A stretch of 64,000 nt of DNA from Pseudomonas maumuensis (GCF_019139675.1 NZ_CP077077.1:3472001-3536000); one strand, 5' to 3'; counted from the stretch's first letter, positions 1-9,093 are shown. Numbers and translations: made by a program. Notes: generated by a model from the sequence alone, not told the origin.

Positions 1-1243
1 CGCTGTCGTGCAGGTCTTGCGGCCCGGCCTGGAATGGATTGAAGAAAGCGCCTGGTATCGGTGCGAAGATCGCCTCCCAGCACAGCAGGCCGAACAGGCT
101 GTTGAACAAGGTGTTCTCGACGTAGTGGACAACGCCGCCGTCCTGTTCCAGATGCTGGCGCACCGCCTCCTCCACCCCCAGTGCCGCCATCGCGGCGGGC
201 AGTTCCAGCTCGATGAGCGTGACCGCGCTCGTGCGCCGACGCGGTTGTGGCGGGCCACCGAGCTTGCGCGCCAGGCGTGGCAGCATGCGCTCCAGTGCCT
301 GGCGCTCCAACGCGTTGGCAGGCGCCTGGGCCATGGCCTGGGCCAATCCGAGTGCCGGCTGCCACTGCTCGCTGCGCTCGTATACCCGGACCTGACGGAT
401 GCGCGCCTCGGGGTGGGCACAGTCGGCATAGACCTGCAACGCCAGCTCCCAGTCGCCAGCGCGCTCGCATTGCTGGCCGATACTGAACAGCAGCCGCGCC
501 CGACGTCGGACCAGCCAGGGGTTGCTGTGGTCCAGGCCCGCGAGTGCCGCAAGCAGTTCGGCGGGCGCGGCGCCCTGCTCGAGGCGCTCGGCGCACTGGT
601 GCAGGGCCATGGCCAGGTCAACCTCGCTACGCTGGCGCAAGGCTCGCGAATCGGCGCTGAACGCCACCTGTTCGTAACGGAACACGCCCAGGTCGGCGAG
701 CACGAAGTCGGACCAGCTCTGGTACAGGTTGCCAAAGAACAACAGGCGCAAGCGGTCGCATAACGGCTGTCGGCTCCAGTGCAGGATCAGCGTCGGGAAA
801 TCGGGGCACCACTGGGCCAGGGGCCTGGGCTCCAGTTCGAGAGCCTGCAACTGTTCCAGCAAGTCGGCTTTGCTGGCCCTGGGCCGGGGAACTGTCCCGG
901 TGAAAAGCCCGGCCAGCTCGTCCTTACGCAACAACGCCCACAGTTGCTCGACGGCCAACGGTGCGTCAGCTGTCACCCAGCCCAATACCAGCAACGGCGC
1001 CAGGGCCGCGTCGGTATCGCCGATCTCGGCGTAGTCGAGCTTGTCACGGCGAAACCACTCGCCCTTGCGCATGACCATGCGCACCAGCAACGCCTGCGCG
1101 GGCACCGGCAGCTCGCTGAACACCCGGATGAAACTGTGCTCGTCATGGTCCAACAGGTCGGCGTAGCGTCGCCCGACCCAGCTCAGGACCTGACGGAAGT
1201 TAAACAGGTAGTACAAAGGGTCGTCGACGGAATGGGCGATCAC
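1..1243 (-). CDS. FAN1-like VRR-NUC structure-specific nuclease, N-terminal part (runs off window)
   Basis: The minus-strand frame is open from a GTG at 1243 to the window edge and gives about 414 residues. It begins VIAHSVDDPLYYLFNFRQV and contains VRMVMRKGEWFRRDKL and, near the edge, HYVENTLFNSLFGLLCW. These match the N-terminal SAP/TPR-like portion of bacterial FAN1 proteins, which are 5'-flap and interstrand-crosslink-processing nucleases, as in P. aeruginosa FAN1. The catalytic VRR-NUC domain would lie outside the window, so activity cannot be judged. There is no strong SD before the GTG, so the exact start is uncertain. Longer plus-strand frames across this stretch are mirror images of this gene. 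Confidence 0.8.
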   Translation of the reverse strand, partial: MIAHSVDDPLYYLFNFRQVLSWVGRRYADLLDHDEHSFIRVFSELPVPAQALLVRMVMRKGEWFRRDKLDYAEIGDTDAALAPLLVLGWVTADAPLAVEQLWALLRKDELAGLFTGTVPRPRASKADLLEQLQALELEPRPLAQWCPDFPTLILHWSRQPLCDRLRLLFFGNLYQSWSDFVLADLGVFRYEQVAFSADSRALRQRSEVDLAMALHQCAERLEQGAAPAELLAALAGLDHSNPWLVRRRARLLFSIGQQCERAGDWELALQVYADCAHPEARIRQVRVYERSEQWQPALGLAQAMAQAPANALERQALERMLPRLARKLGGPPQPRRRTSAVTLIELELPAAMAALGVEEAVRQHLEQDGGVVHYVENTLFNSLFGLLCWEAIFAPIPGAFFNPFQAGPQDLHDS

Positions 1244-1414
1244 GGTGCGGGTCGGATGCGGGGAACGTGTACTGGTTATACATACAGACAACCTGCGAGG
1301 GCAAGCGTGCTGGATCAACGGTCACGCCATCACCAACGCTGGTCTCGTTACGCTGTGAAAGTCGACGTAGCAGGCTGGACGGCCCGGGACCACGTTGAAT
1401 TCTGGCAGCGTTGA

Positions 1415-2815
1415 TTATTTGGCAGCCTGCAATCGTAGGTAACCGCCGTACGGGCTGGCTGGCAGAGGTCGCAGCCACAGGTCGCGCTGCCCCAGTAAAC
1501 GGAACAGCCGCCGCGCCTGGCTGCCGAGCGTGCCAGCATACAGCGCCCGCAATTGCGTAAGCTGCAGCCCGCTGGTGTCCACCAGCCACTGACTGACAGG
1601 TTCCGGACAGGGCCGGCCCTGCAAGGCGCGATGCAAGTAGGGCAACGCCACGCGCATGCCGGGGTGGCAGCGCAGTACGAAGGTCTCGAGGTTATGCCCC
1701 TGCGCGTCGAACGGGGTGAACAGTTGGCAGACCAGCTGCGCTTCGCTCACGCCATAGGCCGCAAGCAACCGAGCCTGCGCCTCGTCACGCAAGACTCGAC
1801 CGTGGGGCCAGGGCACCGAAGGCTGGCGCAAGCGCTGGTAGAACGCCTGCGCGCCCTCGCGGTAGGTACGCTGTTCGAGGTGCTGGGTCTTGAGTCCGTG
1901 CAGGTGGGCCAGTGGCAGGGGGTCGAATAACCCTGCCGGACCTTGGGCCTGACAGGCCTGCATCTCCAGCCGCCCGAGCATGCGGTCGAGGCTCCCGCTG
2001 TCATCGGGGTGGCGCAGCAGGTCCTCCACCGTCATCAGGTGCGGGTCGCCACAGGGTGGCTGGTGCATGGGCGGTACAGGCGGTTGCCAAGGGTCGGCCA
2101 GCACCTTGCCCAGTTGTTCAAGGCCGGCGACCAGGACGTTGTGGGGTGTCAGGGAATGCGCGACCTCCCCGGTTTGCCGCAGGCAACGCCGTCCCCAGGC
2201 CAGCAGGCGGTGGCGCTGGGCGAGCGGCACGGCACTGATCAGTATCTGCTCCCCGGCTTGCCCACCCAGCACTTGCGCAAGACTGGTTCCCATATCCAGA
2301 TACCCCCTGGCCCCGAGCAAAGCGTCCGGCTGCCCCCCGACGAGGTGTCCGAACAACAGCCAGGCGTTACCCGCGGCGCTCAACTGTTCGGCCGAACAGG
2401 CCTGGCGGGCGCCGAACGGCCCAAGCTGACCACCATCGGCACGCAACAGCTCCACCCGCGGGTCGTCATGCAGGAACAGGGCACTGAAGCAACGATCGTG
2501 AAGGGCCAGAGCGGCGTCATCAAGGGTGGGCAATCGGGCCGCCAGCACCCGCAGGTGGAAGGTGGTGGCATGGCGAATGGCGATACTCAGTTGCGCGGCC
2601 CGCAGGCAGGCCAGCAAATGCGCGCTGCGCCGGTCCACGCCGTGCAGGGCCAAGACCCGCACGTTGCCGATGTGCTCCTGGCCACCGGCGATGACCAACA
2701 GGCGCTGGACCAGCAACTGCACTGAGGCGCGCTGGGCCTGGGTCATGTGCTCCAACAGACGCTGCAAGACCTGCTGGTAGATATAGTGCATCGCTTGGTC
2801 GTGGGTCTCGGTCAT
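1415..2815 (-). CDS. Conserved hypothetical protein, 466 aa
   Basis: I do not recognise the family. The ATG at 2815 is preferred over one 87 bases upstream because a GGAG sits about eight bases before it. The product is soluble-looking, rich in Leu, Arg and Gln, and starts MTETHDQAMHYIYQQVLQRL. It has no evident signal peptide, membrane segment or catalytic signature. The long unbroken frame, good SD and typical Pseudomonas codon use support a real gene. It lies upstream of the FAN1-like gene on the same strand with about 170 bases between them, so co-transcription is possible but unproven. Confidence 0.6.
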   Translation of the reverse strand: MTETHDQAMHYIYQQVLQRLLEHMTQAQRASVQLLVQRLLVIAGGQEHIGNVRVLALHGVDRRSAHLLACLRAAQLSIAIRHATTFHLRVLAARLPTLDDAALALHDRCFSALFLHDDPRVELLRADGGQLGPFGARQACSAEQLSAAGNAWLLFGHLVGGQPDALLGARGYLDMGTSLAQVLGGQAGEQILISAVPLAQRHRLLAWGRRCLRQTGEVAHSLTPHNVLVAGLEQLGKVLADPWQPPVPPMHQPPCGDPHLMTVEDLLRHPDDSGSLDRMLGRLEMQACQAQGPAGLFDPLPLAHLHGLKTQHLEQRTYREGAQAFYQRLRQPSVPWPHGRVLRDEAQARLLAAYGVSEAQLVCQLFTPFDAQGHNLETFVLRCHPGMRVALPYLHRALQGRPCPEPVSQWLVDTSGLQLTQLRALYAGTLGSQARRLFRLLGQRDLWLRPLPASPYGGYLRLQAAK

Positions 2816-2953
2816 GCTATCGCTCCATCTCCCTGACGGCTTCGAAATGAAGTCCGATTCTGGCAGATGAATAACTGACCGAGCTTGAAGGAAGCTTCCC
2901 AAAGGGTGGTAGGACGATTAGCTATGTCTAGCTGGGAAGGTAAATACCCAAGT

Positions 2954-2996
2954 CCGCCCCTGCAGACCGGACGTCATGCCGAATCTGCAGAGGCGG
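2954..2996. terminator. Inverted repeat downstream of the mexS-like gene
   Basis: Two 13-base arms, 2954-2966 and 2984-2996, are complementary with one mismatch and enclose a 17-base loop, just past the stop of the minus-strand mexS-like gene. There is no clear T-tract, so its role as a terminator is only inferred from position. Confidence 0.35.
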
Positions 2997-3022
2997 CTTT
3001 ACCCCGGCTGGCGTCGGTAACG

Positions 3023-4048
3023 TCAGCCCTGGCTGCCCATATCCAGTACCACCCGTCCACCGCAAGGGCAGGCGTCCATATGCCGGTGTGCCTCGACCAC
3101 TTGCTCGAACGGATACACCTTGATGATCTGCGGCGTCAGCAGCTGGTCAGCGGTGAACTGGTTGATATCGCGCAAAGCCCGCTGCAAGGCCACCTGGTCC
3201 TGGGTGATGCCCAACTCTGGCTTACCAGTGAAGTTACCGATGCAATGCACATGAAATTGGATGTTCTTCTGGAACGCCGCGCAGGCCGGGAACGGTGTCT
3301 GGTTGCCGCCTTGCAGGCCATACAGCACCAGGCTGCCGCGCGGAGCCAGGACATCGCCGAGCAGCGACATCTGCGGGCCGCCCATGCCGTCGAGGACCAT
3401 GTCAACGCCACGGCCATCGGTGTACTTGCCGATCTGCATCAGCAGATCCTGCTCCTCGGTGACGATCACCTTATCCGCACCCAGGCCCAGCAGGTATTCA
3501 CGCTGCTCCGGCTCCTTGGTGGCGGCGAACACTCTCAGCCCCAGGGCCTTGCCCAACTGCACGAAGGCCGGCCCGGCGCAGTGGCTGGCGTCGGTGACCA
3601 GCGCGGTCTGCCCGGCCTTTGCCCGGGCCAGATCGACATAGGCGAAGTAGGCGATCAGCAGCGGGGTGTAATGCACGCTGGCCTCGATCGGGGTCAGCAC
3701 ATCCGGGTAGCGAGTGATGGCGCTGCGCGGCAGCACGATCACGTCGCCGTACACCGGGTGGTCGTTGGGGCTGGTGGCTGGGAAGCTGGCGACCCGGTCG
3801 CCCACCGCAATATCGTCCACACCCTCGCCGACCGCGATGACCACGCCGGCCATTTCATGGCCGATGCCCGCCGGCAACCGCGCCTGAGAGGGCGCCAGGT
3901 TCTGCCGCCAGAGCACGTCGTACCAACTGATGCCGATCGCCTCAACGCGAATCTGCACTTCGCCGGTAGCCGGAGACGGTTCGGCCTGCTCCTCGCAGCG
4001 GAGCACATCGGCCTGGCCGAACTTGTGGAAACGGATCATGCGGGACAT
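3023..4048 (-). CDS. mexS: MexS-like zinc-independent MDR oxidoreductase
   Basis: This 341-aa protein is of the medium-chain dehydrogenase/quinone reductase superfamily. The N-terminal GroES-like half has GHEMAGVVIAVGEGVDDIAVGDRV, followed by an NAD(P)-binding Rossmann half around TALVTDASHCAGPAFVQLGK. The size and divergent position next to a MexT-like regulator match P. aeruginosa mexS. Loss of MexS, probably through electrophile stress, raises MexT-dependent mexEF-oprN expression. The ATG at 4048 has AGGCGAGG upstream. It is a homologue rather than a proven functional equivalent, and mexEF-oprN itself is not in the window. Confidence 0.82.
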   Translation of the reverse strand: MSRMIRFHKFGQADVLRCEEQAEPSPATGEVQIRVEAIGISWYDVLWRQNLAPSQARLPAGIGHEMAGVVIAVGEGVDDIAVGDRVASFPATSPNDHPVYGDVIVLPRSAITRYPDVLTPIEASVHYTPLLIAYFAYVDLARAKAGQTALVTDASHCAGPAFVQLGKALGLRVFAATKEPEQREYLLGLGADKVIVTEEQDLLMQIGKYTDGRGVDMVLDGMGGPQMSLLGDVLAPRGSLVLYGLQGGNQTPFPACAAFQKNIQFHVHCIGNFTGKPELGITQDQVALQRALRDINQFTADQLLTPQIIKVYPFEQVVEAHRHMDACPCGGRVVLDMGSQG

Positions 4049-4113
4049 CGCATACCTCGCCTTTGTGAATCTCGTATTACCACGGACTTTATCCGGGCTT
4101 TCACGGTTGGGCC

Positions 4114-4151
4114 ATCAGTGGCTGTTAATAGTCGACATGCCTGTCATTGAT
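4114..4151. promoter_or_regulatory. Candidate MexT (LysR) binding region between mexS and mexT
   Basis: The 207-bp divergent intergenic region contains ATCA at 4114-4117 and TGAT at 4148-4151, flanking a central GTCGAC palindrome at 4131-4136. MexT targets in P. aeruginosa are nod-box-like elements with ATCA and GTCGAT cores. The resemblance here is partial. Confidence 0.4.
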
Positions 4152-4255
4152 TGGGCCCCTGACAAATCTGTGCATTGGCACCCGGAAATCGGTGCAGGGT
4201 ACCAGCCTTTGGCCTTAAGATTCACCCCTGCCCCACTTCTGGCGAGCCGCATCGA

Positions 4256-5170
4256 ATGAATCGTAACGACTTGCGTCGCGTAGACCTCAACCTGCTGATC
4301 GTGTTCGAAACGCTCATGCACGAACGCAGCGTGACCCGCGCCGCCGAGAAACTGTTCCTCGGCCAGCCGGCGATCAGCGCCGCGCTGTCGCGCCTGCGCA
4401 ACCTGTTCGACGATCCGCTGTTCGTGCGTACCGGCCGCAGCATGGAGCCGTCGGCGCGCGCCCACGAGATCTTCGCCTTGCTGTCACCAGCGCTGGACTC
4501 GATCTCCACCGCCGTCAGCCGCGCCGCCGAGTTCGACCCGGCTACCAGTAACGCGGTGTTCCGCATTGGTCTGTCGGACGATGCCGAGTTCGCCCTGCTG
4601 CCCCAGCTGCTCAAGCGCATCCGCGCCGAGGCGCCCGGCATCGTGCTGGTGGTGCGCCGGGTCAACTACCTGCTGATGCCCACCCTGCTGGCCTCGGGCG
4701 AAATCTCGGTGGGCGTTAGCTACACCAGCGACCTGCCGGCCAACGCCAAGCGCAAGGTACTGCGCCGCAGCATGCCCAAGCTGCTGCGCGCCGACAGCAT
4801 GCCCGGCAACATTACCCTGGACGACTTCTGCGCCCGGCCCCATGCACTGGTGTCGTTTGCAGGCGACTTGTCAGGCTTCATCGACGAGGCGCTGGAGGAG
4901 ATCGGCCGCAAGCGCCATGTGGTGCTGGCCGTGCCGCAGTTCAACGGCTTGGGAAGCTTGCTGGCGGGGACCGATATCGTCGCCACCGTGCCGGACTACA
5001 CCGCCGATGCGCTCACGGCGGCAGGCGGCCTGCGGGCCGAGGACCTGCCGCTGCAGGTGCGCAGCTTCGAGCTGCACATGGCTTGGCGCGGGGCGCAAGA
5101 CAACGATCCGGCAGAGCGGTGGTTGAGGTCGCGGATACAGATGTTCTTCGGGGATCCCGATAGTCTGTGA
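4256..5170 (+). CDS. mexT: MexT-like LysR-type transcriptional regulator
   Basis: The protein has 304 residues. The N-terminal winged helix-turn-helix includes RAAEKLFLGQPAISAALSRL (about residues 30-50), followed by a LysR substrate domain with PHALVSFAGDLSGF and a C-terminal AERWLRSRIQMFFGDPDSL. I recognise this as very close to P. aeruginosa MexT, the activator of mexEF-oprN and repressor of oprD. The ATG at 4256 is chosen because MexT starts at the same MNRNDLRRVDLN sequence. It is divergent from the mexS-like gene. No internal disruption of the kind seen in some P. aeruginosa mexT alleles is visible. Confidence 0.87.
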   Translation: MNRNDLRRVDLNLLIVFETLMHERSVTRAAEKLFLGQPAISAALSRLRNLFDDPLFVRTGRSMEPSARAHEIFALLSPALDSISTAVSRAAEFDPATSNAVFRIGLSDDAEFALLPQLLKRIRAEAPGIVLVVRRVNYLLMPTLLASGEISVGVSYTSDLPANAKRKVLRRSMPKLLRADSMPGNITLDDFCARPHALVSFAGDLSGFIDEALEEIGRKRHVVLAVPQFNGLGSLLAGTDIVATVPDYTADALTAAGGLRAEDLPLQVRSFELHMAWRGAQDNDPAERWLRSRIQMFFGDPDSL

Positions 5171-5230
5171 CCCCTGCCCCACTGAGTAACGGCTTTGCCT
5201 TGAGAGCTGCCGACGCGCAGCGGCCTACGG

Positions 5231-6379
5231 CTAGTGGGCAAAGCGCTGCCGACTGAAGGCCGGAACTTGTACTTGCAGCGACTGGCCTGCTATTGCTCGG
5301 GCCAGACAACCGCCCAATGCAGGTGCGAACTTGAAGCCATGCCCAGAACAGGCCGAGACATAGAACACACCTGGAAGCTCCTTTGATTCGCCTAATATGA
5401 ACGCTTCGTCCGGTGTCAGGGTGTACACGCACTTGCGGGACGCATAGGGATGAGCGATGAGATCGGGGAAGATGCGATCCACGCACGCTGACATTTCAGC
5501 GATCTGCACGTCGCTAACCGGCTCCAATTGTGTGCCCAGGTCCAGTGCTGATTGCTGATGATTGTGGAACCCAATCTTGATGCCCGGCTCGGCATTGTCG
5601 ATTTGCGGTGTGCCGTACAGCAGGCGACCGTCCTCGAGCTCATAGAGAAACGCTGGGAAGTTCGAAAATCGGTGCTCCACCCCCGGTTTGAATGCACACC
5701 AGTAAATCGGCACGCTGCGAGGTTGCAACAACCCGACAAGGTCGGGAATCAGAGCGTCTGCCAAACTGGCGCCAGTCGCCAACACCAGCTTTTGCGTGCG
5801 CACTTGTTGACCATCGGCCAGGCGTAGTACGAGCCCGTCCGAAACCAGGGTAATTTCCTGTACGGTGCTACCGAAGCGAATTTCAGCACCATGAGCCACT
5901 GCCTGGTTCAGCATTTGCAGCCGAGCATCGTCTGCAGCGATGGTGAATGCGCCTTTCTCGAACACCGCCTCCATGTGCTCATCGGCACGAAAGACTGGAA
6001 ACCTGGCCTCAACCTCAGCTGCGGTCAGACACTGATGCGCAATGTTGCCGGCCTTCGCGGTCGCTACGCTGCCTGAAATCACCCCTGAACGAATCGGTCC
6101 GACGAACAGCCCTCCACTACGGTGCAACAAAGGCCGGTGGCAACTCGCTTGCAGCTCACGCCAGCCGAGGTCTGCTTCTGCCAGCAACGGCAGGTAGTCG
6201 GAACCCTCCCAGTAAGCCTGACGAAAAATCCGCGAACCACCGTAGGAACTGCCATACAGGTTGATTGGCGCTCTGGCCTCGAGCCCTAGGACACCTTGCT
6301 GCTGCTGAGCCAGGCGCCACAACGTGGCGCTACCCACAACTCCCAGGCCGACGACCACGGCACTATAGGTTTTAAGCAT
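5231..6379 (-). CDS. MSOX/SolA-type FAD-dependent amine oxidase
   Basis: This 382-aa flavoprotein of the monomeric sarcosine oxidase / N-methyltryptophan oxidase family starts with a dinucleotide-binding motif, VVVGLGVVGSATLWRL. The SRKCVYTLTPDEAF segment carries a Cys where MSOX attaches FAD covalently, and CSGHGFKFAPALG follows. Such enzymes oxidise secondary or N-methyl amino acids to imines with O2. The ATG at 6379 is preferred over a TTG nine bases upstream because AAAAGGAG is correctly spaced only for the ATG. It is the last gene of the 8942-5231 operon and overlaps the preceding exporter gene by 8 bases. I infer a tailoring step such as imine formation or demethylation. The substrate is unknown. 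Confidence 0.8.
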   Translation of the reverse strand: MLKTYSAVVVGLGVVGSATLWRLAQQQQGVLGLEARAPINLYGSSYGGSRIFRQAYWEGSDYLPLLAEADLGWRELQASCHRPLLHRSGGLFVGPIRSGVISGSVATAKAGNIAHQCLTAAEVEARFPVFRADEHMEAVFEKGAFTIAADDARLQMLNQAVAHGAEIRFGSTVQEITLVSDGLVLRLADGQQVRTQKLVLATGASLADALIPDLVGLLQPRSVPIYWCAFKPGVEHRFSNFPAFLYELEDGRLLYGTPQIDNAEPGIKIGFHNHQQSALDLGTQLEPVSDVQIAEMSACVDRIFPDLIAHPYASRKCVYTLTPDEAFILGESKELPGVFYVSACSGHGFKFAPALGGCLARAIAGQSLQVQVPAFSRQRFAH

Positions 6380-7286
6380 CTTCGACAACTCCTTTTGCCT
6401 TGAAGAAAACGGTATTGAGTAACGGTTCGAGTATTACCAGGAGCATGGCCAAGGCGATAAATGCAAACGCCAGTAATGCGCCATGGGAAGGCATCTGCTT
6501 ATAGAAGATCAGCGCAACGAAGAATTGAGTCAGCGGTAGCACGAACTGCATCAACCCCATGATGCTCAGGGGCAGACGCCGAGCGGCGAACGAAAACAGG
6601 GCCAGCGGCAACAGTGATACTGCACCGCAAAGCAACAGGAGCCCTTTGTCACCAGTGTCCAAGGCTGCGATATCTGCCAGCGGGGTGCTCATCCATATGA
6701 TGAACGGCACCAGTAACAAGCCCAGCACAAGTGATTCGAGAAACAGTCCCGACCACGGCGGCAAACGGGCCAGCTTCTTGAGCCAGGTGTAGCCGCCCCA
6801 CGTCATCCCAATAACCAAGAACACCCGGCTATCCAGCCCACCGGTTTCGAAAAGCAAATAGATAACGCTGCCTATTACCAATGCTAATGACAATCCGCGT
6901 GGCAGGGACATTCGTTCACGATACAGCAGCAAGCCCAGCGAGATCCCCAGAACCGGCGCGATCAGGTAGCCCAGGCCGCTTTCCAGCACGTGCCCATGGA
7001 TTGAAGCCCATATGAACGTCCCCCAGTTAGCGGCAACCAGCAGCGCTGCCCCACCGTGCAGGAGAATGTCGCGTCGAGTCAGGCCGCACAGCAGAGGTAC
7101 GAACTCTTTACGCGCAGCAAGTAGCAGCGTGACACAGAGCAATGAGATCAACACCCTACAGCCGAGCAACGTCAGCGCCGGTAAGGTTGCGAGAGCCTTC
7201 CAGTAAAGGGACGACAGCCCAAGCAGGCAGTTCGACGCCAGCGCAGCAGACAATCCCGCTGCCGCGGCAAAGGGTTTTCCGGCCAT
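6372..7286 (-). CDS. RarD-like EamA (DMT) family exporter
   Basis: This hydrophobic protein of about 304 residues has roughly ten predicted membrane segments in two EamA repeats, including NWGTFIWASIHGHVLESGLG, typical of RarD-like permeases. The family exports amino acids and metabolites. The ATG at 7286 has AGGCGAG at a usable distance; a GTG at 7295 overlapping the upstream stop is the alternative. It sits inside the biosynthetic operon between a methyltransferase and a flavin oxidase, so I infer export of the cluster product or an intermediate. Confidence 0.75.
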   Translation of the reverse strand: MAGKPFAAAAGLSAALASNCLLGLSSLYWKALATLPALTLLGCRVLISLLCVTLLLAARKEFVPLLCGLTRRDILLHGGAALLVAANWGTFIWASIHGHVLESGLGYLIAPVLGISLGLLLYRERMSLPRGLSLALVIGSVIYLLFETGGLDSRVFLVIGMTWGGYTWLKKLARLPPWSGLFLESLVLGLLLVPFIIWMSTPLADIAALDTGDKGLLLLCGAVSLLPLALFSFAARRLPLSIMGLMQFVLPLTQFFVALIFYKQMPSHGALLAFAFIALAMLLVILEPLLNTVFFKAKGVVEDA

Positions 7287-7291
7287 GGTGG

Positions 7292-8131
7292 TCACTCGCC
7301 TATTGGCGTGAAAGAGAACTCAATGATCTCGTAGGACCAGAACAACATGCCGGAGTCGTCGAATCGGCAATGCGCCCGACCCTGGTCGGTCCAGCGTTCG
7401 ATCTCGTCATGCAACATGCCTTGGAGAGCACGCCATTGCTCCGTGTACAGCACAAGCGGGATCTCGTGACGCTCCAGCAATGACCAATCGATCTTGAAAC
7501 GCTCCCCATGGGTACCATAGAGGTCACGCATGACACCGGCAATGTCGACCAACGAATTGAGGCCGATGAGCAGCTTGCCTCCAGGCTTCAGGTAGGCCGG
7601 CACCCTTTCGAAGAATCTGCGCAAGGTCTGTTCGCCATAGAACATGGCTTCCAACGACAGACCTCGTGCAGCCTCAACGGACTGCAATGCCGCGAGGAAC
7701 GCATCCGAGGGCGTCTGCCACCCTGGTGGATTGAACAGAATCACATCGAATCCGCCGTCTGCGCTGGGGACAGCGTCGAACAGATCACCATGCACGAACT
7801 CGATGCATGATTCGCCCAGGTTAACCAGTTCATTTGCCCGAGCCGCTTGAACAGCCTCTAGAGAAATATCGCTGGCAGTGATGTTGCGCATGCCTAACTG
7901 ACGCAGCAGCAACGCATGCACGCCACTCCCGGTCCCCAGATCGAGAAAACGGGCATCCCTGTCGCGCCCGCCAAAACGCCTCGCGATCAATGCCCCGAAC
8001 GCTTCTCCTGCAGGACTCACTCTAAACACCTTGGGGTCGTCGATCAGCGTAATCCGCTGGCCCATGCCGAAATACAGGTTATAGGCCGCAATGTCTGAAT
8101 GGATGCTCCCCGGAGCGGTCAGAATAGTCAT
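7292..8131 (-). CDS. SAM-dependent methyltransferase, class I
   Basis: The 279-aa protein contains the SAM-binding motif FLDLGTGSGVHALLLRQLG (about residues 62-80), an acidic motif II, and FNPPGW, a variant of the (N/D)PPY motif used by N-methyltransferases and PrmC/HemK-type enzymes. The start at 8131 follows a strong AGGAGG. It overlaps or abuts the next gene downstream. In this cluster it may N- or O-methylate the carrier-derived product, and the neighbouring MSOX-like oxidase would be a logical partner for an N-methyl group. The acceptor cannot be read from sequence. Confidence 0.75.
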   Translation of the reverse strand: MTILTAPGSIHSDIAAYNLYFGMGQRITLIDDPKVFRVSPAGEAFGALIARRFGGRDRDARFLDLGTGSGVHALLLRQLGMRNITASDISLEAVQAARANELVNLGESCIEFVHGDLFDAVPSADGGFDVILFNPPGWQTPSDAFLAALQSVEAARGLSLEAMFYGEQTLRRFFERVPAYLKPGGKLLIGLNSLVDIAGVMRDLYGTHGERFKIDWSLLERHEIPLVLYTEQWRALQGMLHDEIERWTDQGRAHCRFDDSGMLFWSYEIIEFSFTPIGE

Positions 8132-8147
8132 GTTTCATCCTCCTGAA

Positions 8148-8942
8148 TCATTCACCCAATTGCGCGGAGCGCCTGGCTGCAGCATCAAGCGCAGCATTGA
8201 CCAGTTCTTTGAAGCCTGCTGCGTCCAAGGCACCGATAGCGCGTTCGGTGGTGCCACCGACAGTTTGCACTTCGCGGCAAATCTGACTGGATGGCTTACC
8301 GCTCGCTCGGATCAACTCGGCAGTGCCGGCAAGCAACTGTAGGGCAACCACCGCTGCTTCTTCCTGGTCCAGCCCCGTGCGAAGCCCGTAATCCTGTAGT
8401 GCATCGGCGAAGTGAGCGACCAATGCCGGTCCACCGCCAGCCAAGGCAGTCCCCGTGTCGATCTGCCATTCCTCTCTGACCCTCAGAGATATTCCGATAA
8501 CGTCGAAGATCTGCCGCGCGCAGTCGATCAGATCCGTGCTGGCATGCGCGGGTGCGTAGTACATCGTGACCCCCTGGGCTACTTCTGAAGGGGTATTGGG
8601 GATGGCTCGCACAACCGAGTCGTGGCCCAGCAGGCGTACTAGCGTTGCATGGGTGATACCCGCCATCACTGAAATCACGGGACCTTGATGACGGGAAAGT
8701 ATCGGATTGCCAGCGAGCGCGCTTGCAAACTGTTGCGGAGGAACGGCCAACACCACGCAGTCGTGTGGCGCCAGCGTTTGAATCTGCGTGGCGGTATCAA
8801 ACCCTTGTTCTCGCCAATAGCCCATACGCTGTGCATCTACTTCAACAACATGCAAGTTAGCAGTGCTTTTCAAGTGCCCCTTCAAACCACGAAGGATTGC
8901 CCCGCCCATATGACCTGCACCGACCATGTAGATGTTCTTCAT
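8148..8942 (-). CDS. Pyrroline-5-carboxylate reductase-like (ProC family) enzyme
   Basis: The 264-aa protein starts MKNIYMVGAGHMGGAIL, an NAD(P)-binding GxGxxG motif, and has the ProC C-terminal signature region TALAGGGPALVAHFADAL with VGGTTERAIGAL. ProC reduces cyclic imines such as 1-pyrroline-5-carboxylate. A cluster-located copy suggests reduction of a pyrroline- or piperideine-type intermediate, not housekeeping proline synthesis. It is the first gene of the minus-strand operon, with AAGGGAT ahead of the ATG and a promoter about 85 bases upstream. Confidence 0.8.
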   Translation of the reverse strand: MKNIYMVGAGHMGGAILRGLKGHLKSTANLHVVEVDAQRMGYWREQGFDTATQIQTLAPHDCVVLAVPPQQFASALAGNPILSRHQGPVISVMAGITHATLVRLLGHDSVVRAIPNTPSEVAQGVTMYYAPAHASTDLIDCARQIFDVIGISLRVREEWQIDTGTALAGGGPALVAHFADALQDYGLRTGLDQEEAAVVALQLLAGTAELIRASGKPSSQICREVQTVGGTTERAIGALDAAGFKELVNAALDAAARRSAQLGE

Positions 8943-9024
8943 GTAAATCCCTTTATGAAATCAACGAAAGACAACACAGCGCTACAACGGGCGCCAGGAT
9001 TGGATCCAACGCGATCCGCCACTG

Positions 9025-9054
9025 AACATAATCGCTATCCAAAAACCCTGTCAA
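9025..9054 (-). promoter_or_regulatory. Sigma-70-like promoter for the 8942-5231 operon
   Basis: Read on the minus strand, TTGACA (9054-9049) is followed after 18 bases by TATGTT (9030-9025). It lies just downstream of the candidate LysR operator and about 85 bases before the first start codon. Confidence 0.55.
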
Positions 9055-9057
9055 CGC

Positions 9058-9093
9058 ATATCAGGTACGAATAGGGCAACTAGTATCTGATAT
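9058..9093 (-). promoter_or_regulatory. Candidate LysR operator (copy 1)
   Basis: ATATCAG at 9058-9064 and CTGATAT at 9087-9093 form 7-base inverted half-sites separated by exactly 22 bases, placed 3 bases before the TTGACA of the promoter. The same arrangement recurs before the plus-strand operon. Confidence 0.55.

Noticed and set aside
8..1414. Two plus-strand open frames in the first 1.4 kb
   Set aside because: They are mirrors of the FAN1-like gene, which runs open across the region on the minus strand.
2885..4150. 421-codon plus-strand open frame opposite mexS
   Set aside because: It has no family features and no SD; the minus-strand MexS-like protein explains the region.
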